Assembly: GCA_033182465.1 (NCBI GenBank)
Contig: CP137324.1
Coordinates: 2,294,001-2,358,000 of the forward strand
Direction: 5' to 3'
DNA length: 64,000 bases
DNA from: Sanghuangporus weigelae
Lineage: Eukaryota; Basidiomycota; Agaricomycetes; Hymenochaetales; Hymenochaetaceae
Position 1 is the stretch's first letter. Each line of letters opens with the position of its first letter. The translations under genes were made by a program, and so were the position numbers. Below are positions 1-10,951 of this stretch, piece after piece. The notes under the pieces were generated by a model. That model was not told the origin of the DNA. It ran no database searches and worked only from the letters and a program-made list of their open reading frames with translations.

Positions 1-611
1 ATCCATCGTGCTTGAAGTTGAGGGCATCTGAGTAATTGCTGACGATTCAGCTGTGAATATGATTATAGTTTCAAATGTTTGCGTATGCAAAGGCGTGGTT
101 GTTGGTTGGCCACCATAAATGATGACTGGACCTGGACCTCCCGAAAAAAGACGGCGCCCGGAAGAAAGCAAAAGTGCATCTATCTCCATCTTTGTTGTTG
201 AGAACGAAAATGGAAGTTATCGACCGGGACAACAACGAGATGCGTGGCTGACTTACATCTGCACGCGGAAATTCATTATGCGAGGGATGATGAACTTCAA
301 GTCCAGAGGCAGTTGTTGACGCTTCAGTCATTCCTTGTTGGTTTAGCGATACTTCTGGTTTGGTCTTGTTGGTATAGGAGAATGTTTAAAAATAAGATAG
401 GCATACCTTGAGTGATGCCGAAAACATAAGAATAAGGATCTGAAATGGTTGTTGATATTGGTGTAGCACCGTGTAAAGCTTTGGCGGATGAAACAGCTGT
501 ATTACCAAGCGTGGAAGAATTACAGACTCTGTTCGAAGCCGAATCTGCGACTTCGCTAATGGTAGAAGCTGTGCGGAAGAGACAGGCCAAGATAAGCAAA
601 CAGTAGACCAT
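1..611 (-). CDS. Secreted-type protein of unknown function, 3' part outside window
   Basis: The reading starts with a likely signal peptide (MVYCLLILACLFRTAS). Three exons can be joined with canonical introns: the first ends after ...YVFGITQ, the second reads VSLNQQGMTEASTTASGLEV and continues to PRAD, and the third begins MEIDALLLSSGRRLF and stays open to base 1. The visible part is rich in Ser and Thr, with no domain I recognise. The gene runs off the left edge, so any membrane segment or GPI signal would lie outside. It is transcribed towards the window start. It could be a cell-wall or membrane mucin-like protein; that is inference from composition only. Confidence 0.5.
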
Positions 612-1682
612 TTCACCAAGTCTCCGAGGCAGAAGAAAGCGAGGCCGAGCTATAGCACTTCATGTAAGGTCCAGTTAAGTATGCCTTACAACAATGATCT
701 ATGATGTGTGAAGTGTTCCAGGCACTTGGCAGCGAGTTACTCCCTCAGCAGCCTATGAAAACAAGTATCAAGACTCTCATGATACGAATATAATGTGTAT
801 GTAGAAGTTGAACTAAAGTTTAAGTAATTATCCATCCAAAATTACATTAGGTAACGCACCTATATGCATGCTCGACCTGCATCGCAGCAAACACGTCTGT
901 GAAAGTTGAACGAATTCAAGACGGCAGCATCTATTCCTCTGTACCATTCATACTTCTGAGGCAAATGAGACTTCTGAGGCAAATGAGATTCTGACGCGCT
1001 TTCCACAATTTGACTTTGTGTGCAAGTGAGACGCAGAGGATCGAGCTGCTTGCATCCTGATTGAAGGAGTTGCCATCCTTGAGTAGTTGAGGTCAGATTA
1101 GGGCGTCACTCATCTAGAAATTCGGCAATACTGTAAAGAGCGAGATGATTCTTTGCTCGTATACCAGGAATTGTATCCTATTAGACTGTTAGTTTGGTTA
1201 CAATGGTAGAGTAGCTGAGCAAGACTAAGATGGCGAACACGGGACAGGTAAACACGTGAGGCTGAGTTCAAAAATGCGGTATTGATATTGATTTTGACTG
1301 TCTACAATATCGATGTCTGCTATAACATACTGATTCAATCGATATCAATCTTGATTGAGTTCAAACAGTGTGATAAGGGTAATGACTGTTCTCGTAAGCA
1401 GACTTTGGGATCATCACTACAAGTGGATTGCTATTAATAACAGACATCTTCCTACATCGAGCCATCTAACATCTCATACACAAACACAAGAAGGCGCATA
1501 GAGAATTGCTGTTCACATAGCAACATAGATGAAATGATTGCTCTGTGAATGACAGTCCAAAGTGAATATCACATCCGATATTTAAAGGTAAAGATAAATA
1601 GGACAAAATTATTATTCGGCGCCTCATAAAGAGGATTGTAAGTTATCCATACGCGAACAGACGACGATTCCCTTTACGCAGA
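612..1682. other. Intergenic stretch, no gene seen
   Basis: No convincing coding frame. It holds an 18-base direct repeat in tandem (about 953-988) and an AT-rich patch with several ATCGAT/GATATC-like palindromic words near 1280-1345. It presumably contains the promoter of the left-edge gene and the 3' region of the next minus-strand gene. Confidence 0.6.
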
Positions 1683-2329
1683 CTATTTCTCCTTCGTCGT
1701 GACGCCTTCCGTATAGGCAGGCGGCGGGATAGAAATTGTGGAGGCGACGGCGGGATTGTTGGCGGAGACTAAAGTGGATGCCGAGTTGCCTTTGTCATCC
1801 GATTGATCCATCTTCTCCTCAATCTTCTCGTTACCTGCAGCAACGCCTTCCTCTTCGTCGGATCTACTTTCTGAAGTGACCGAGGCGCCGTCGCTCTCGG
1901 CTTGCTCGGCCTGTGCGGACAGTTGAGGCGTAGGTGATCGAGCTCGCGTCCTAGCAGGCGGTGGAGGACTGGGCGGCGCAACCTGATCAGCACCGGCTGG
2001 ATTCTGCGAACGCTCGTCCGCGAACATGATAGTCCGATTACGCCTGTTTTCATTGTGTAACGGTAGCTGTGAAGCTTCCAATTCACGCTGACGTTGCCGT
2101 TCTGCCCTTCTATTACGTATGCATCAGCTATAGTTCGCACCATGTTGAACGTAGTGGATGCTCACCGACGCGCCGTGGCCTCCTTGCGCTCCCTCCATCG
2201 CTGAGCTGCGATTTCCGTGGGTATCGGAAGCGGCCCGCAACCACAAACGAAGATGCCGAGTATGAGGAAGACGGCAACAATGATGACGACCCCGGCTATC
2301 TCGCCAGGCGATGTAGAGGCTCCGAACAT
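1683..2329 (-). CDS. Small single-pass membrane protein with acidic cytoplasmic tail
   Basis: Two exons (2329-2166 and 2109-1683) separated by a 56-base GT..AG intron give a protein of about 196 residues. It opens with MFGASTSPGEIAG and a strong membrane segment (VVIIVAVFLILGIFVCGC, about residues 14-31). A basic stretch follows (QRWRERKEATARRRAERQRQ), then a long disordered Ser/Pro/Glu-rich tail ending in a PPPAYTEG segment that resembles a PPxY motif, the kind bound by WW domains of Rsp5-type ubiquitin ligases. A further 5' exon near 2477-2430 is possible but its donor site is weak. I do not recognise a family; role in membrane trafficking or as a ligase adaptor is inference from the PPxY-like tail. 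Confidence 0.6.
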
Positions 2330-3068
2330 CTGGGATATGCGAAATCAGGGTGTCTACGTGGAGGATGGGTGAGTTGCGCTGGCAGGAAGAGACAGGATTG
2401 ACGAGAGGGAGTTCATCCGTAATGGAGACCTGAAGAAGGAATGGTAGCAGTCTTTGAGGCATTCTTCCAGATGCCATTTTCTAGCTTTTATGATGATCAC
2501 TCCCTCGAAAACTTAGTCCCGCAGCAGGCATGCTTCCGAGATTGCTCAGAATACAAGAACAGTCCGATGCAATGATCCAAGATGCCTTGGGCACGCTGGC
2601 ATCATGATAGAGAAACCTAGATAGTAGCTCTCGTGAGAGGTATTTCCTGCATCAGATTGGTGCAAGGCGGTACACTTGGGAGAGATTTTGATGCGAACAG
2701 TGAGTCGAAGCTACAGAAGAGATGAAACTGTGTCAGAGATGAAGATGGCCAGCAGCTGGTAATTATAGCCTTCAGACATCCAAGTTTTATAACTGCCGCT
2801 GCAGATAAAAAGTACCGTGATGGTTTGGCATAAGCCGGCTTCGGCTGTGATCCCAGTGCGTGCAAATGTGACAAAGCTGTGACATGCCGGTCACCGGCGG
2901 CTTGCGACTGGTCGCAAGCGTCCCACAGTGCGTCGAGTAACACCGCTTGCCATTGTACTCCCATCTCTTTCGCTCGCTTCAGTCTTATATCTACAAAGTC
3001 GGGCTCAGACGCAGGCGTTTGTCGTTGTAGTATCCTTCGCCGACCTGTAGACGCTTCTGAAGATTTAC
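2330..3068. other. Divergent promoter region
   Basis: This 740-base stretch separates a minus-strand and a plus-strand gene, so it likely contains both promoters. Frames here are short and look non-coding. No clear TATA element seen. Confidence 0.5.
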
Positions 3069-5625
3069 ATGGCGAACTCGTTTGGTCCCGGAGACCACGA
3101 TATCCACCTGAGGCATGGATTCAATGGCGTTACGAGTCCTTATGTCGCTTCTGAGCTGAGGCCGGATCGACCTTACTTGAACTATCCTCCACCGCATAAC
3201 GAGCTGAATCCATCTTTTGACGCCTCACAAACGAATCTAAATAAGGACAAGAATGGAGACGTTTCCATCGGAATATATACATCGCGAACCCCGTCACCAA
3301 CACCTTCAGAACATGCTTTGTTGAACAGAAAGGGCATCATTGATTGGAAGAAGATGATGAACTGGAGGTTTTGGATTCGAAGAGAATGGCTGTGTAAGTT
3401 TAGGAGGACTTGCGTTACCATTTGGTATCAAGGAAAGCTCATTCATTTGTTAGGGTACTACGTGATATTAGGAATAATTCTTATTATCTTCGCGCTTGTC
3501 AGTATTTATGATCGACAAATCGTGCGTGCGCTTCAGCCTGCAACCCAGAAGATAAAAAAGTGCGTCTGGTTCCTTTAGATCCAAGAATGTCATTTGTTAC
3601 TCCTGTCTGTTTACGACGCCTTTACTGACTATCTCTTTTTTTAGTCTTCCTGGAGGTTGGGCCATCCCTATAGCCATATTCTTCGTCATTTCATTCCCTC
3701 CGGTATGCTATTTTGTCTTTTGTCTTGTTACATACCTGACTCGCAACGAAGCTTTTCGGACACGAAATCCTTGCCATACTGGTTGGCGTTGTGTGGGGTC
3801 TTTGGATTGGTTTTGCCATTACTGCAGCTGGGACGTTCCTAGGAGAACTGGGCAACTTTTAGTAAGTCTCCGATCATTCCTGTCAAAACAGATCGCTCAC
3901 CTTAACTCGTAGCGCGTTCAAGTATTGCTGTCGAGCTCGGGGCGAGAAACTCGAGAAAAAGGACCTACAATATGCTTGCTTGGCTAGAACCGTGAGGGAA
4001 GGTGGTTTCAAAATAGCACTTGTGGCAAGGTACAGTGCTATACCAGGGCATTGTGAGTAACGGTATCGTCTTACTGCCTGGAAGATACTCTAAAGCGGAT
4101 ACAGTCACAACTGCCGTCTTCTCAACGTGTGGCATGGGTGTGCTTGTTTTCGCTCTTGCTGCATTCCTGTCTCTACCCAAGCAGTTCGTCACCGTGTACA
4201 TCGGTGTGATTCTCGAAGAGAGTGGGACTGGTACGTCATTTTTCTTCGTTTTTTTTTCGTGTTTCGGTCCGCTTATTCTATCGTAAGGAACGGAGTCGAC
4301 TCGAGATAGGCTCATTTCGTATTCGGTACTCGCTGTAACCTTTATCGTCACGTGCGTAGCGATGTGGTATATGTACAAGAAGATGGATGAGGTCAAAGTA
4401 GATGTGATTACGGATCGACGTAAAGCACGGTGAGTTTCGTCATAACCTTCCATATAAGGCCTCGAAATATGTTTTGTGGCATACGATCGAGGCACAAACA
4501 GCGGCGATCATCTTTGCTAACTCCGAGAATTTCTTGACCCGCTACAGCCAAGGAAAGCTTGACCGCGCCCAGTCTCTTAGGGGCTCCTCCGTATTTAACC
4601 CGAACGAATCGGAGTCGGACCTCCCGCTCAACCCGGGCGAGGACAATGCTTACCAGCAGTGGGATGCGCATGGACAGGCGGCCGGATTCTCTGGAGACCC
4701 AAGATTCAGCGAGTCGTTGCATGCCCCAACGCCGAGGCGTGCAGATTTCCCCGATGTCTCGCGTATTCCTACGTATCGCACGGAAGGCGGTGGAGGGTAC
4801 TCGACTACGGGAGAACGGTATGCTTCGCCATCTGCTGACCTGCTGCCATCCTCCTCCACGTCACAAAGTGCATCTCCTGCCCATACACCTGCCGTCCATA
4901 GACAAGAGAGTGGGGATAGTGTAGGTTGGGATGCGGCTGGGACCGTAGGAGGTGAAGCGTATCGCCTTCCCACCATCCAGCCTCAGACACCTCTTTCAGG
5001 TGGTTTCGTGCATGTACCTTTGTCAGCAAAGAATCCATTCAACAGGAACCCGTTGCAGCAGGCGCAGCAGACTGGTCCGTCTGCTAGTCCGGTTCCACCT
5101 CCCTTGATCCCTCCACCGCCTTCGAATCAACGAAGTGCTAATCCTTACAGTCCTCCGGTCTCTCCCTCACAGCAACCTGCCTATTCGTTACCTAGTCCGA
5201 CAGCGCAGACCTTCCCTCAGCAAGTATCCACAGCAACAGCGTCGATTTCATTCGGATCACCTGTCACCACGTCTCCGACAACACAGCCATACCCTGCAAA
5301 TCTGTATTCCGCACCTCAATCTGCGCCTCATTCTCCCCTTCAAACGCCGACTCAACACGCGTTTGCGGCTCAGCCCCTCAGCCAGGTACATCCCCAGATG
5401 CAGAGCATACCATCTCCTATACAACGTGCGTTCGTTCCCTATCCGCCGACAGGGACACCGGCGTCTCCAGACCCGCCATCAAACAGAGCAGGCGTTGGAA
5501 CACATGTACAAGAGTCGAGCGATGCAACGTTGTACTTTACGCCTGCACATTCCCGATACCCGACAGAGAACCAACCTGAACGTTTACCTAGTCCAGAGGC
5601 TCCACCGCCGGAATACCGTCCTTGA
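3069..5625 (+). CDS. TVP38: TVP38/TMEM64 (SNARE-associated, VTT domain) Golgi membrane protein
   Basis: Eight exons join in frame. The order is a soluble N-terminus (about 95 residues, TPSP-rich), membrane segment YYVILGIILIIFALVSIY, the VTT-domain core starting GGWAIPIAIFFVISFPP and FGHEILAILVGVVWGLWIGF, then GTFLGELGNFYAFKYCCRAR, a block RYSAIPGHFTTAVFSTCG typical of TVP38/DedA proteins, and a last membrane segment SVLAVTFIVTCVAMWYMY. The family acts in Golgi and endosome membranes, and VTT members elsewhere are lipid scramblases. The last exon adds about 360 residues that are Pro/Ser/Gln-rich and low complexity, far longer than the yeast protein. The tail ends PPPEYRP, a possible PPxY site. 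The family assignment is firm; the function of the tail is unknown. Confidence 0.88.
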
Positions 5626-5827
5626 TACGCTCTCGAGTCTTCGCCAATGCACCTGCCTCTTTGAACTCTTTGTATCTATTTTATTACCTTTACTTTCCTT
5701 TTAACGTATTCCATCCGTTGACATTCCTTAAGTACAAGTACTTGCTCTACGTTCGCTGTATTAGCTCAAATGTATTTCCCTTTGGACTACCGTACTTTTT
5801 GAACGTATGTGATACCCTCGTTCCAAA

Positions 5828-6297
5828 TTACGATTTTTTCTCCGCTTGGACGATCATTGAAGACTCTGCTGCTGGCTGATCGAAATTGACTCCGGAGAAG
5901 AAGACATACGGATTGACTTGTCCTCGTGACGTCTTATTATTCTGCCGGATAGCGTTGGACCCGTCTTCAACGTGAGCATTTCCAGTTCGTTCGGGCCTTT
6001 GTAGTATCTGATCGTTTGAGGTTACAGGTGTCCGACCGCGCGGCGTCATCAGAGGTAATTGATGAAGCAGGCGAGTGTCCGAATAACATCCTCAATTTAT
6101 TTGATTAGCTCGCTATTTCTTGACACCGTCAGTCCCGAGCAAATACCGGACAAAGTCCTCGAAATTCGACCTGTGCCTGGACTGCCAGCTCGTCGGATTG
6201 ACTCGGAAGAACTAATTTTGGGATTGCCAGGTTCACGGGACTGATGGTAGTTATGTCTGCTCCGGACGCTAGCCTCGAACGTGTACGCTGCTGGCAC
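5828..6297 (-). CDS. Short hypothetical protein
   Basis: Two minus-strand frames join through one intron of about 54 bases (donor GTATTT, branch-like CTAAT, acceptor TTGAG) to give about 135 residues. The first exon begins MPAAYTFEASVRSRHNYHQ. The second contains LMTPRGRTPVTSND and ends IVQAEKKS. It is polar, Ser/Arg-rich, without a signal peptide or membrane segment. It sits tail-to-tail with the TVP38 gene and head-to-head with the mannanase, less than 100 bases from the mannanase start. I recognise no family. The fit of the intron phase supports a real gene, but a chance reading is possible. Confidence 0.4.
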
Positions 6298-6382
6298 ATA
6301 AATGCTGCTTGCTTGCTCGAGGCTATACGATGCTCAATACACTCCTAGCTCTTCGCTCTCTCCTTTCAAAAATCGTCTAACA

Positions 6383-8125
6383 ATGAAGCGGCTCGTGCTC
6401 TTGGGTGCTCTTTCTGCTGTGCCTCTCATCTCTGCTCAGGCTCCGGAATGGGGCCAATGTGGAGTGAGTGCTACTTGAACAATTTTCTGCTCTGGTTTCG
6501 GGTTAAAATTGCATTCGCGATTTCATCAGGGTATCAATTGGACTGGTCCGACAACTTGCGCTTCTGGGACGGTCTGTACGGTTCAAAATCCCTATTATTC
6601 ACGTTCGTTCTTCTCTTTCTTGATGTCTGCATTTCCTTACGTTTTCTATAGAGTGCCTGCCGGGCGTGGCTAGTAGCTCTTCGGCTCCTACACCTTCGTC
6701 CACTGCTACACCATCTGCTCCGACGTCTTCTGCACCGACCTCCTCTGCGCCTGCGTCAACACCGACTGTTACGGGATTCGTCAATACCTCGGGTCAGAAA
6801 TTCATGCTCAATGGAGTGGAATACACTGTTGCCGGGACGAACGCCTACTGGCTTGCGCAAGTCAGTGATGCGGACATCGACACTGCTTTCAATGATATTG
6901 CAAGTGCTGGATTGACCACCGTACGCACCTGGTTAGTTATCTTACCCATATACCTGTTATACAGTATGTCACATTCTGAGACACGAATCATCTCTCAGGG
7001 GTTTCAACGACGTAACTTCACCACAAAACTTCGGCGCATATTACCAGCTGTGGCAGAACGGCGTAGCTACGTTCAACACTGGCAATTTTGGAATCTCGCG
7101 CTTCGATGCTGTTGTCGCCTCAGCGAAGAAGCATGGTATCCGACTTATCGTTGCTTTGACGAACAACTGGTCCGATTATGGCGGTATGGACGTTTATGTC
7201 AGCCAGCTCAACCCCGGTGGAACGCATGATACATTCTATACGAATGCTAAGATAATCAGCGCGTTTGAGAACTATATCTCCGACTTTGTTGGAAGATACA
7301 AGGACGAGCCGACGATTATGGCTTGGGAGCTGGCTAACGAACCACGCTGGTAGGTTTTATTATTTGGAATATGAACTCCGAGTCTTACGAATTCGGACTT
7401 GGCTTCATAGCTCAGGATCAACGGGAAGTGCTTCTGCCGCTTGCGATACCAAAGGTTCGACCATCAAAGCCTGGGCGACGACGATTAGTCAGTACATCAA
7501 ATCCATCGATTCGAATCACCTAGTCGCGATGGGCGATGAAGGCTGGTTTGAATTCGCTAACCCACCCACTTATCCTTACGGTGAGCCCTTTTAGAAATGT
7601 GCAATGTCCAGGGACTGATGGAAGTCTAGCGCCGAGTGTTGGGATCGACTTCGTGTCTAATTTAGGTATTGAGACTCTTGACTTTGGGACTTTCCATTCT
7701 TACCCTGAGGTTCGTTCCATAGATACTCTGTCATTCTAACGGAGTGTGCTGACTCGCTTTTCAGAGCTGGGGTCAAGGCGCTAACGAGTCAGCTTGGGGT
7801 GTACAATGGATCGCTGATCATGCATCGGCCCAGAAAACCGCGAATAAGCCTGTCATCCTTGGTAAGATCACCTGTTGTATGGATATATGCTCGAATTTCT
7901 TACCTTTCATTAGAGGAATTTGGTGTCACGACTAATCAAGCGACCATCTACACTGGCTGGTACAATGAAATACTGTCGTCCGGACTGACCGGAGACCTCA
8001 TATGGCAAGCTGGTTCACAGCTTTCGACGGGACCATCTCCGAATGATGGATTCGCTGTGTACTCGACTGGAACTGTCTATCCCATCATGGAGTCTGCTGC
8101 TGCTGCGCTGAAAATTCGAGGATAA
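6383..8125 (+). CDS. Secreted endo-beta-1,4-mannanase, CBM1 plus GH5 (subfamily 7 type)
   Basis: Eight exons. Signal peptide [18 protein letters not shown] is followed by a fungal cellulose-binding module (WGQCGGINWTG, then CASGTVC, ending YYSQCLPG), a Ser/Thr/Pro/Ala linker of about 30 residues, and a GH5 catalytic domain. The acid/base Glu sits in WELANEPR and the nucleophile Glu in VILEEFGV, the two invariant GH5 glutamates. [15 protein letters not shown] and [10 protein letters not shown] fit the mannanase subfamily. The enzyme cuts beta-1,4-mannan backbones outside the cell, and the CBM1 anchors it to cellulose in plant walls. Introns split the CBM1 codons exactly where in-frame joining restores all four cysteines. 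No break seen. Wood- and litter-decay fungi usually carry one to a few such genes. Confidence 0.92.
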
Positions 8126-8802
8126 ATAGGGGTGTAGTACCGTATGACTGCTGAGCCTATCTTCGGCACTCAAGTCATCTATGTAATCGAGAATTGATTC
8201 CTTATGGTTTGCGTTGAAAGAAAAATTTATTGACAACGTAATATCGTGGGTTGATACTTAGTCCTGGGTGTCTTGCGCGCAAATGCACGATATATTGTAG
8301 ATTCACCTTGACATCACGCGGCAAATGAATGAGAAGAGAAGTGCTCGAATTCAAGATCCGAATTTAGTCAGCGGTGGCTGTGTACAAAAGTACGGTCCTG
8401 TTTTAAATATTAAGTAAGATTAAGATCCATCTCATCTCCTCCCATTTTTACTTCCATCTCTCGCTTTCCCAATGGGCAAAAGGCGTATGTAGTTCCTTTA
8501 CTTAGTTGACACGCTCTCATACTTTTTTATTGATCAGTTACTGATCCTGTGTATCGGTAACGGTCATTCGCAGCGTCGGTAGATGATAGGCTTGCAATTA
8601 GATCAACATCACGTTCAAGGAATTCTTTTATTGGGCGAATGTTTGGGAGCCAAAACCTCAAGCGTTCTAGAAGAGATTTTGGCAACGATCAAATGCAGGA
8701 GGAAATACCATCCACATCATCGAGCGACGTAATAGTACGGAATCAGTTGACGAATCGGTCGACTCGGCCCGTGATCGCGTTTGGGCAATTTCGCATGAGA
8801 GC
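8126..8802. other. Intergenic and possible 5' exons of next kinase
   Basis: A plausible start, ATGGGCAAAAGG at 8472 with a good donor GTATGT right after it, and open stretches near 8600-8700 may be small 5' exons of the downstream kinase. I could not join them in one frame with confident splice sites, so the first coding exons remain unresolved. Confidence 0.3.
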
Positions 8803-10058
8803 TTGAACCTCGGAGAGCTGCGTTGCGAGCAACTGGACGAGCAAAAAGAAGAAACAGTGGATGCAGCAAGAGAATGTATCCTCTCCAAATTGCCTCCTGA
8901 TCTCAAGAACCTGGACGTCACGAACTATTTGGTCGACAAACAGAATATAATGGTAGTTAGTGGCGGTTATTGCGATGTCTTCGTCGGGCGCATGACATCT
9001 GAACATCTGCGGTGCCGGATTATACACCAGAAGCAAAGTAGTACAGTCGTTAAAATTGCCATCAAACGTCTCCGTGTCCGATTAAACGATGATGAGACTG
9101 AGCTTATTGAGGTGAGGTCGTCATTTTACTAGGACAATACAATGTAAGACGTTGACATTGTCGTTTGTCAGTCACTCACTCGCGAAATGTCAATTTGGGC
9201 AGCATTGGATCACCCAAATATACTGCCATTTATTGGATATGTACTCGAAGGGGTCTATCCATCACTAGTATCCGAGTGGATGGTGCTTGGTTCGCTGCGA
9301 GATCTCTTGAAGAAGGATCGTTCAGGTTGCAATACTGTGCATTTGGTGCGTACAGGTAATACTGTGTCAGTAGAATCAAGTCCTATCGAACCACTTCAGG
9401 CACTTGGTATAGCTGAAGGGCTTAAGTACCTACACGATAAATATATTGGACATTCGGACATAAAACCCGTGAGTACTGGACTTCAAGTTCAAAGAGAAGT
9501 CAAAGCCAACTTGCTGGACAGGACAATGTCATCATCAGCGAGTCCTGTCAGCCTCTAATTTGCGACTTCGGGATTTCTCGCATGATCAATTCATCTCAGA
9601 CTTTGCTTCGCTTGTCAAAACAAGATAACCCAAAGGGTACTATTCGATGGATGGCCATAGAACTACTACAGTTTACGGAGGGCGTACCATCTCAGCCGCA
9701 TAGTAAGGAGTCGGACGTCTGGGCATACGGCATGACACTTTACGTGAGTTTGAATCTCAATTGGCCAATGTAACTAAGGATGACTGTGATTCTTGATCAG
9801 GAGATTATTTCAAACCAGTTGCCATATGCTCACCTCAAACATGACTTTCTTGTTTTATCCGCAGTGACGAGCAGACACCTGCCAAACTTACCAAACTTGC
9901 CACCTACGGGCACAAGGCTATCGCTCGCTGTACATTCGGAAATTTGTTCGATCTGTACATGCTGCTGGACCGAAAAGCCAGGTGAACGTCCAACGATGAC
10001 TCGCATAACACAGTCGCTATCGTCGTTGTCGAATAATCCGCTCGAATCTACGTTGTGA
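8803..10058 (+). CDS. Tyrosine-kinase-like protein kinase, 5' end unresolved
   Basis: Joined exons read a kinase domain typical of the expanded agaricomycete TKL families: glycine loop GGYCDVFVG, catalytic Lys in KIAIKRLRVR, HPNILPFIGYVLEG, catalytic loop GHSDIKPDN, DFGISRM, an APE-equivalent GTIRWMAIELLQF, and SDVWAYGMTLYEI. Residues upstream of the loop (EQLDEQKEETVDAARECIL) form a short helix-like segment. The catalytic loop has Ser in place of the usual Arg (HSD rather than HRD), so it is a non-RD kinase, but the Lys, Asp and DFG residues are present. The open frame extends upstream of the first ATG used here, so the true start is probably further left. Substrate unknown. Confidence 0.75.
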
Positions 10059-10951
10059 CTAAAGGTGACTGATAGGATGGAATTTGGTGTTGAAAGTTGA
10101 TACTGATTCAATTGCCATCCCGTGTTGGCATCTTCTGGATCTTCCGGCCTTATACCGGACATTGTTCATACGAGCTCGTCTGCATAGAATCTCCGAAAAA
10201 AAAAAGGTGTCGATGGTAGTTGTTCTGGCATAAGACGGATAGAGAGCATACTGGATATTTTTGGTCATACCCTGTACTTGCTATGTTTGATTTGTCTATT
10301 TCGAGTCGCTCATCATCTCTGATGACCGATAATCCTTGCTTCGGGCCTACTAGTATCTACTTTTGCCCAAGCAAGCTCCTTATCTAATAAGATTAGGGCC
10401 GGCTTTTTGTGAGACTGAGTGAATGCTTGTGAAGCCTGCCTGCCTTGTATATTTTCCGAGTCCATGGTCACATTTATGAATAGATACTACGCTCTGCTTA
10501 TTTTTCGTCCAAAGCAAAGTCACTCATCATCATTCACGATTATATAGTTGAAGTCTATTCCTTTGCTCGGCATGGCCTCATTGTCAACGTTGTACTTATC
10601 TGTGGAGCATCTGTATTCGCTGGGCGTCTAAGGTCCTGGTCATCAGGGTCAGGTAAAGAAGTAACTTAGCCTTGATCTCTCACGCGGGATGACGGGGACA
10701 CGGTTGATGAGGCGGTACATAAAGCCTTCTCTGACTGAGGACAGGACTACTTGCTTGGATTCCCGCCGTCTTATGGTCTGAGTCGTCCGACCAGCTCCGT
10801 TGCTCCAGGAGCGTGTCATTTTCCCCTGTAGTGCATGCAGACAGTGTGGGGCAGAGAGGCTAGACGGATTCTTCTCTTTTCCTTCTGGTAAGGATGACTC
10901 TCGACTTCCACACGCGATATCGATGAACGTTGATCTGCAGAGGTAACTCTT
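10059..10951. other. Intergenic stretch, no gene seen
   Basis: About 890 bases between two plus-strand kinase genes. No conserved coding frame is apparent. It includes the 3' region of the first kinase and presumably the promoter of the second. Confidence 0.6.
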
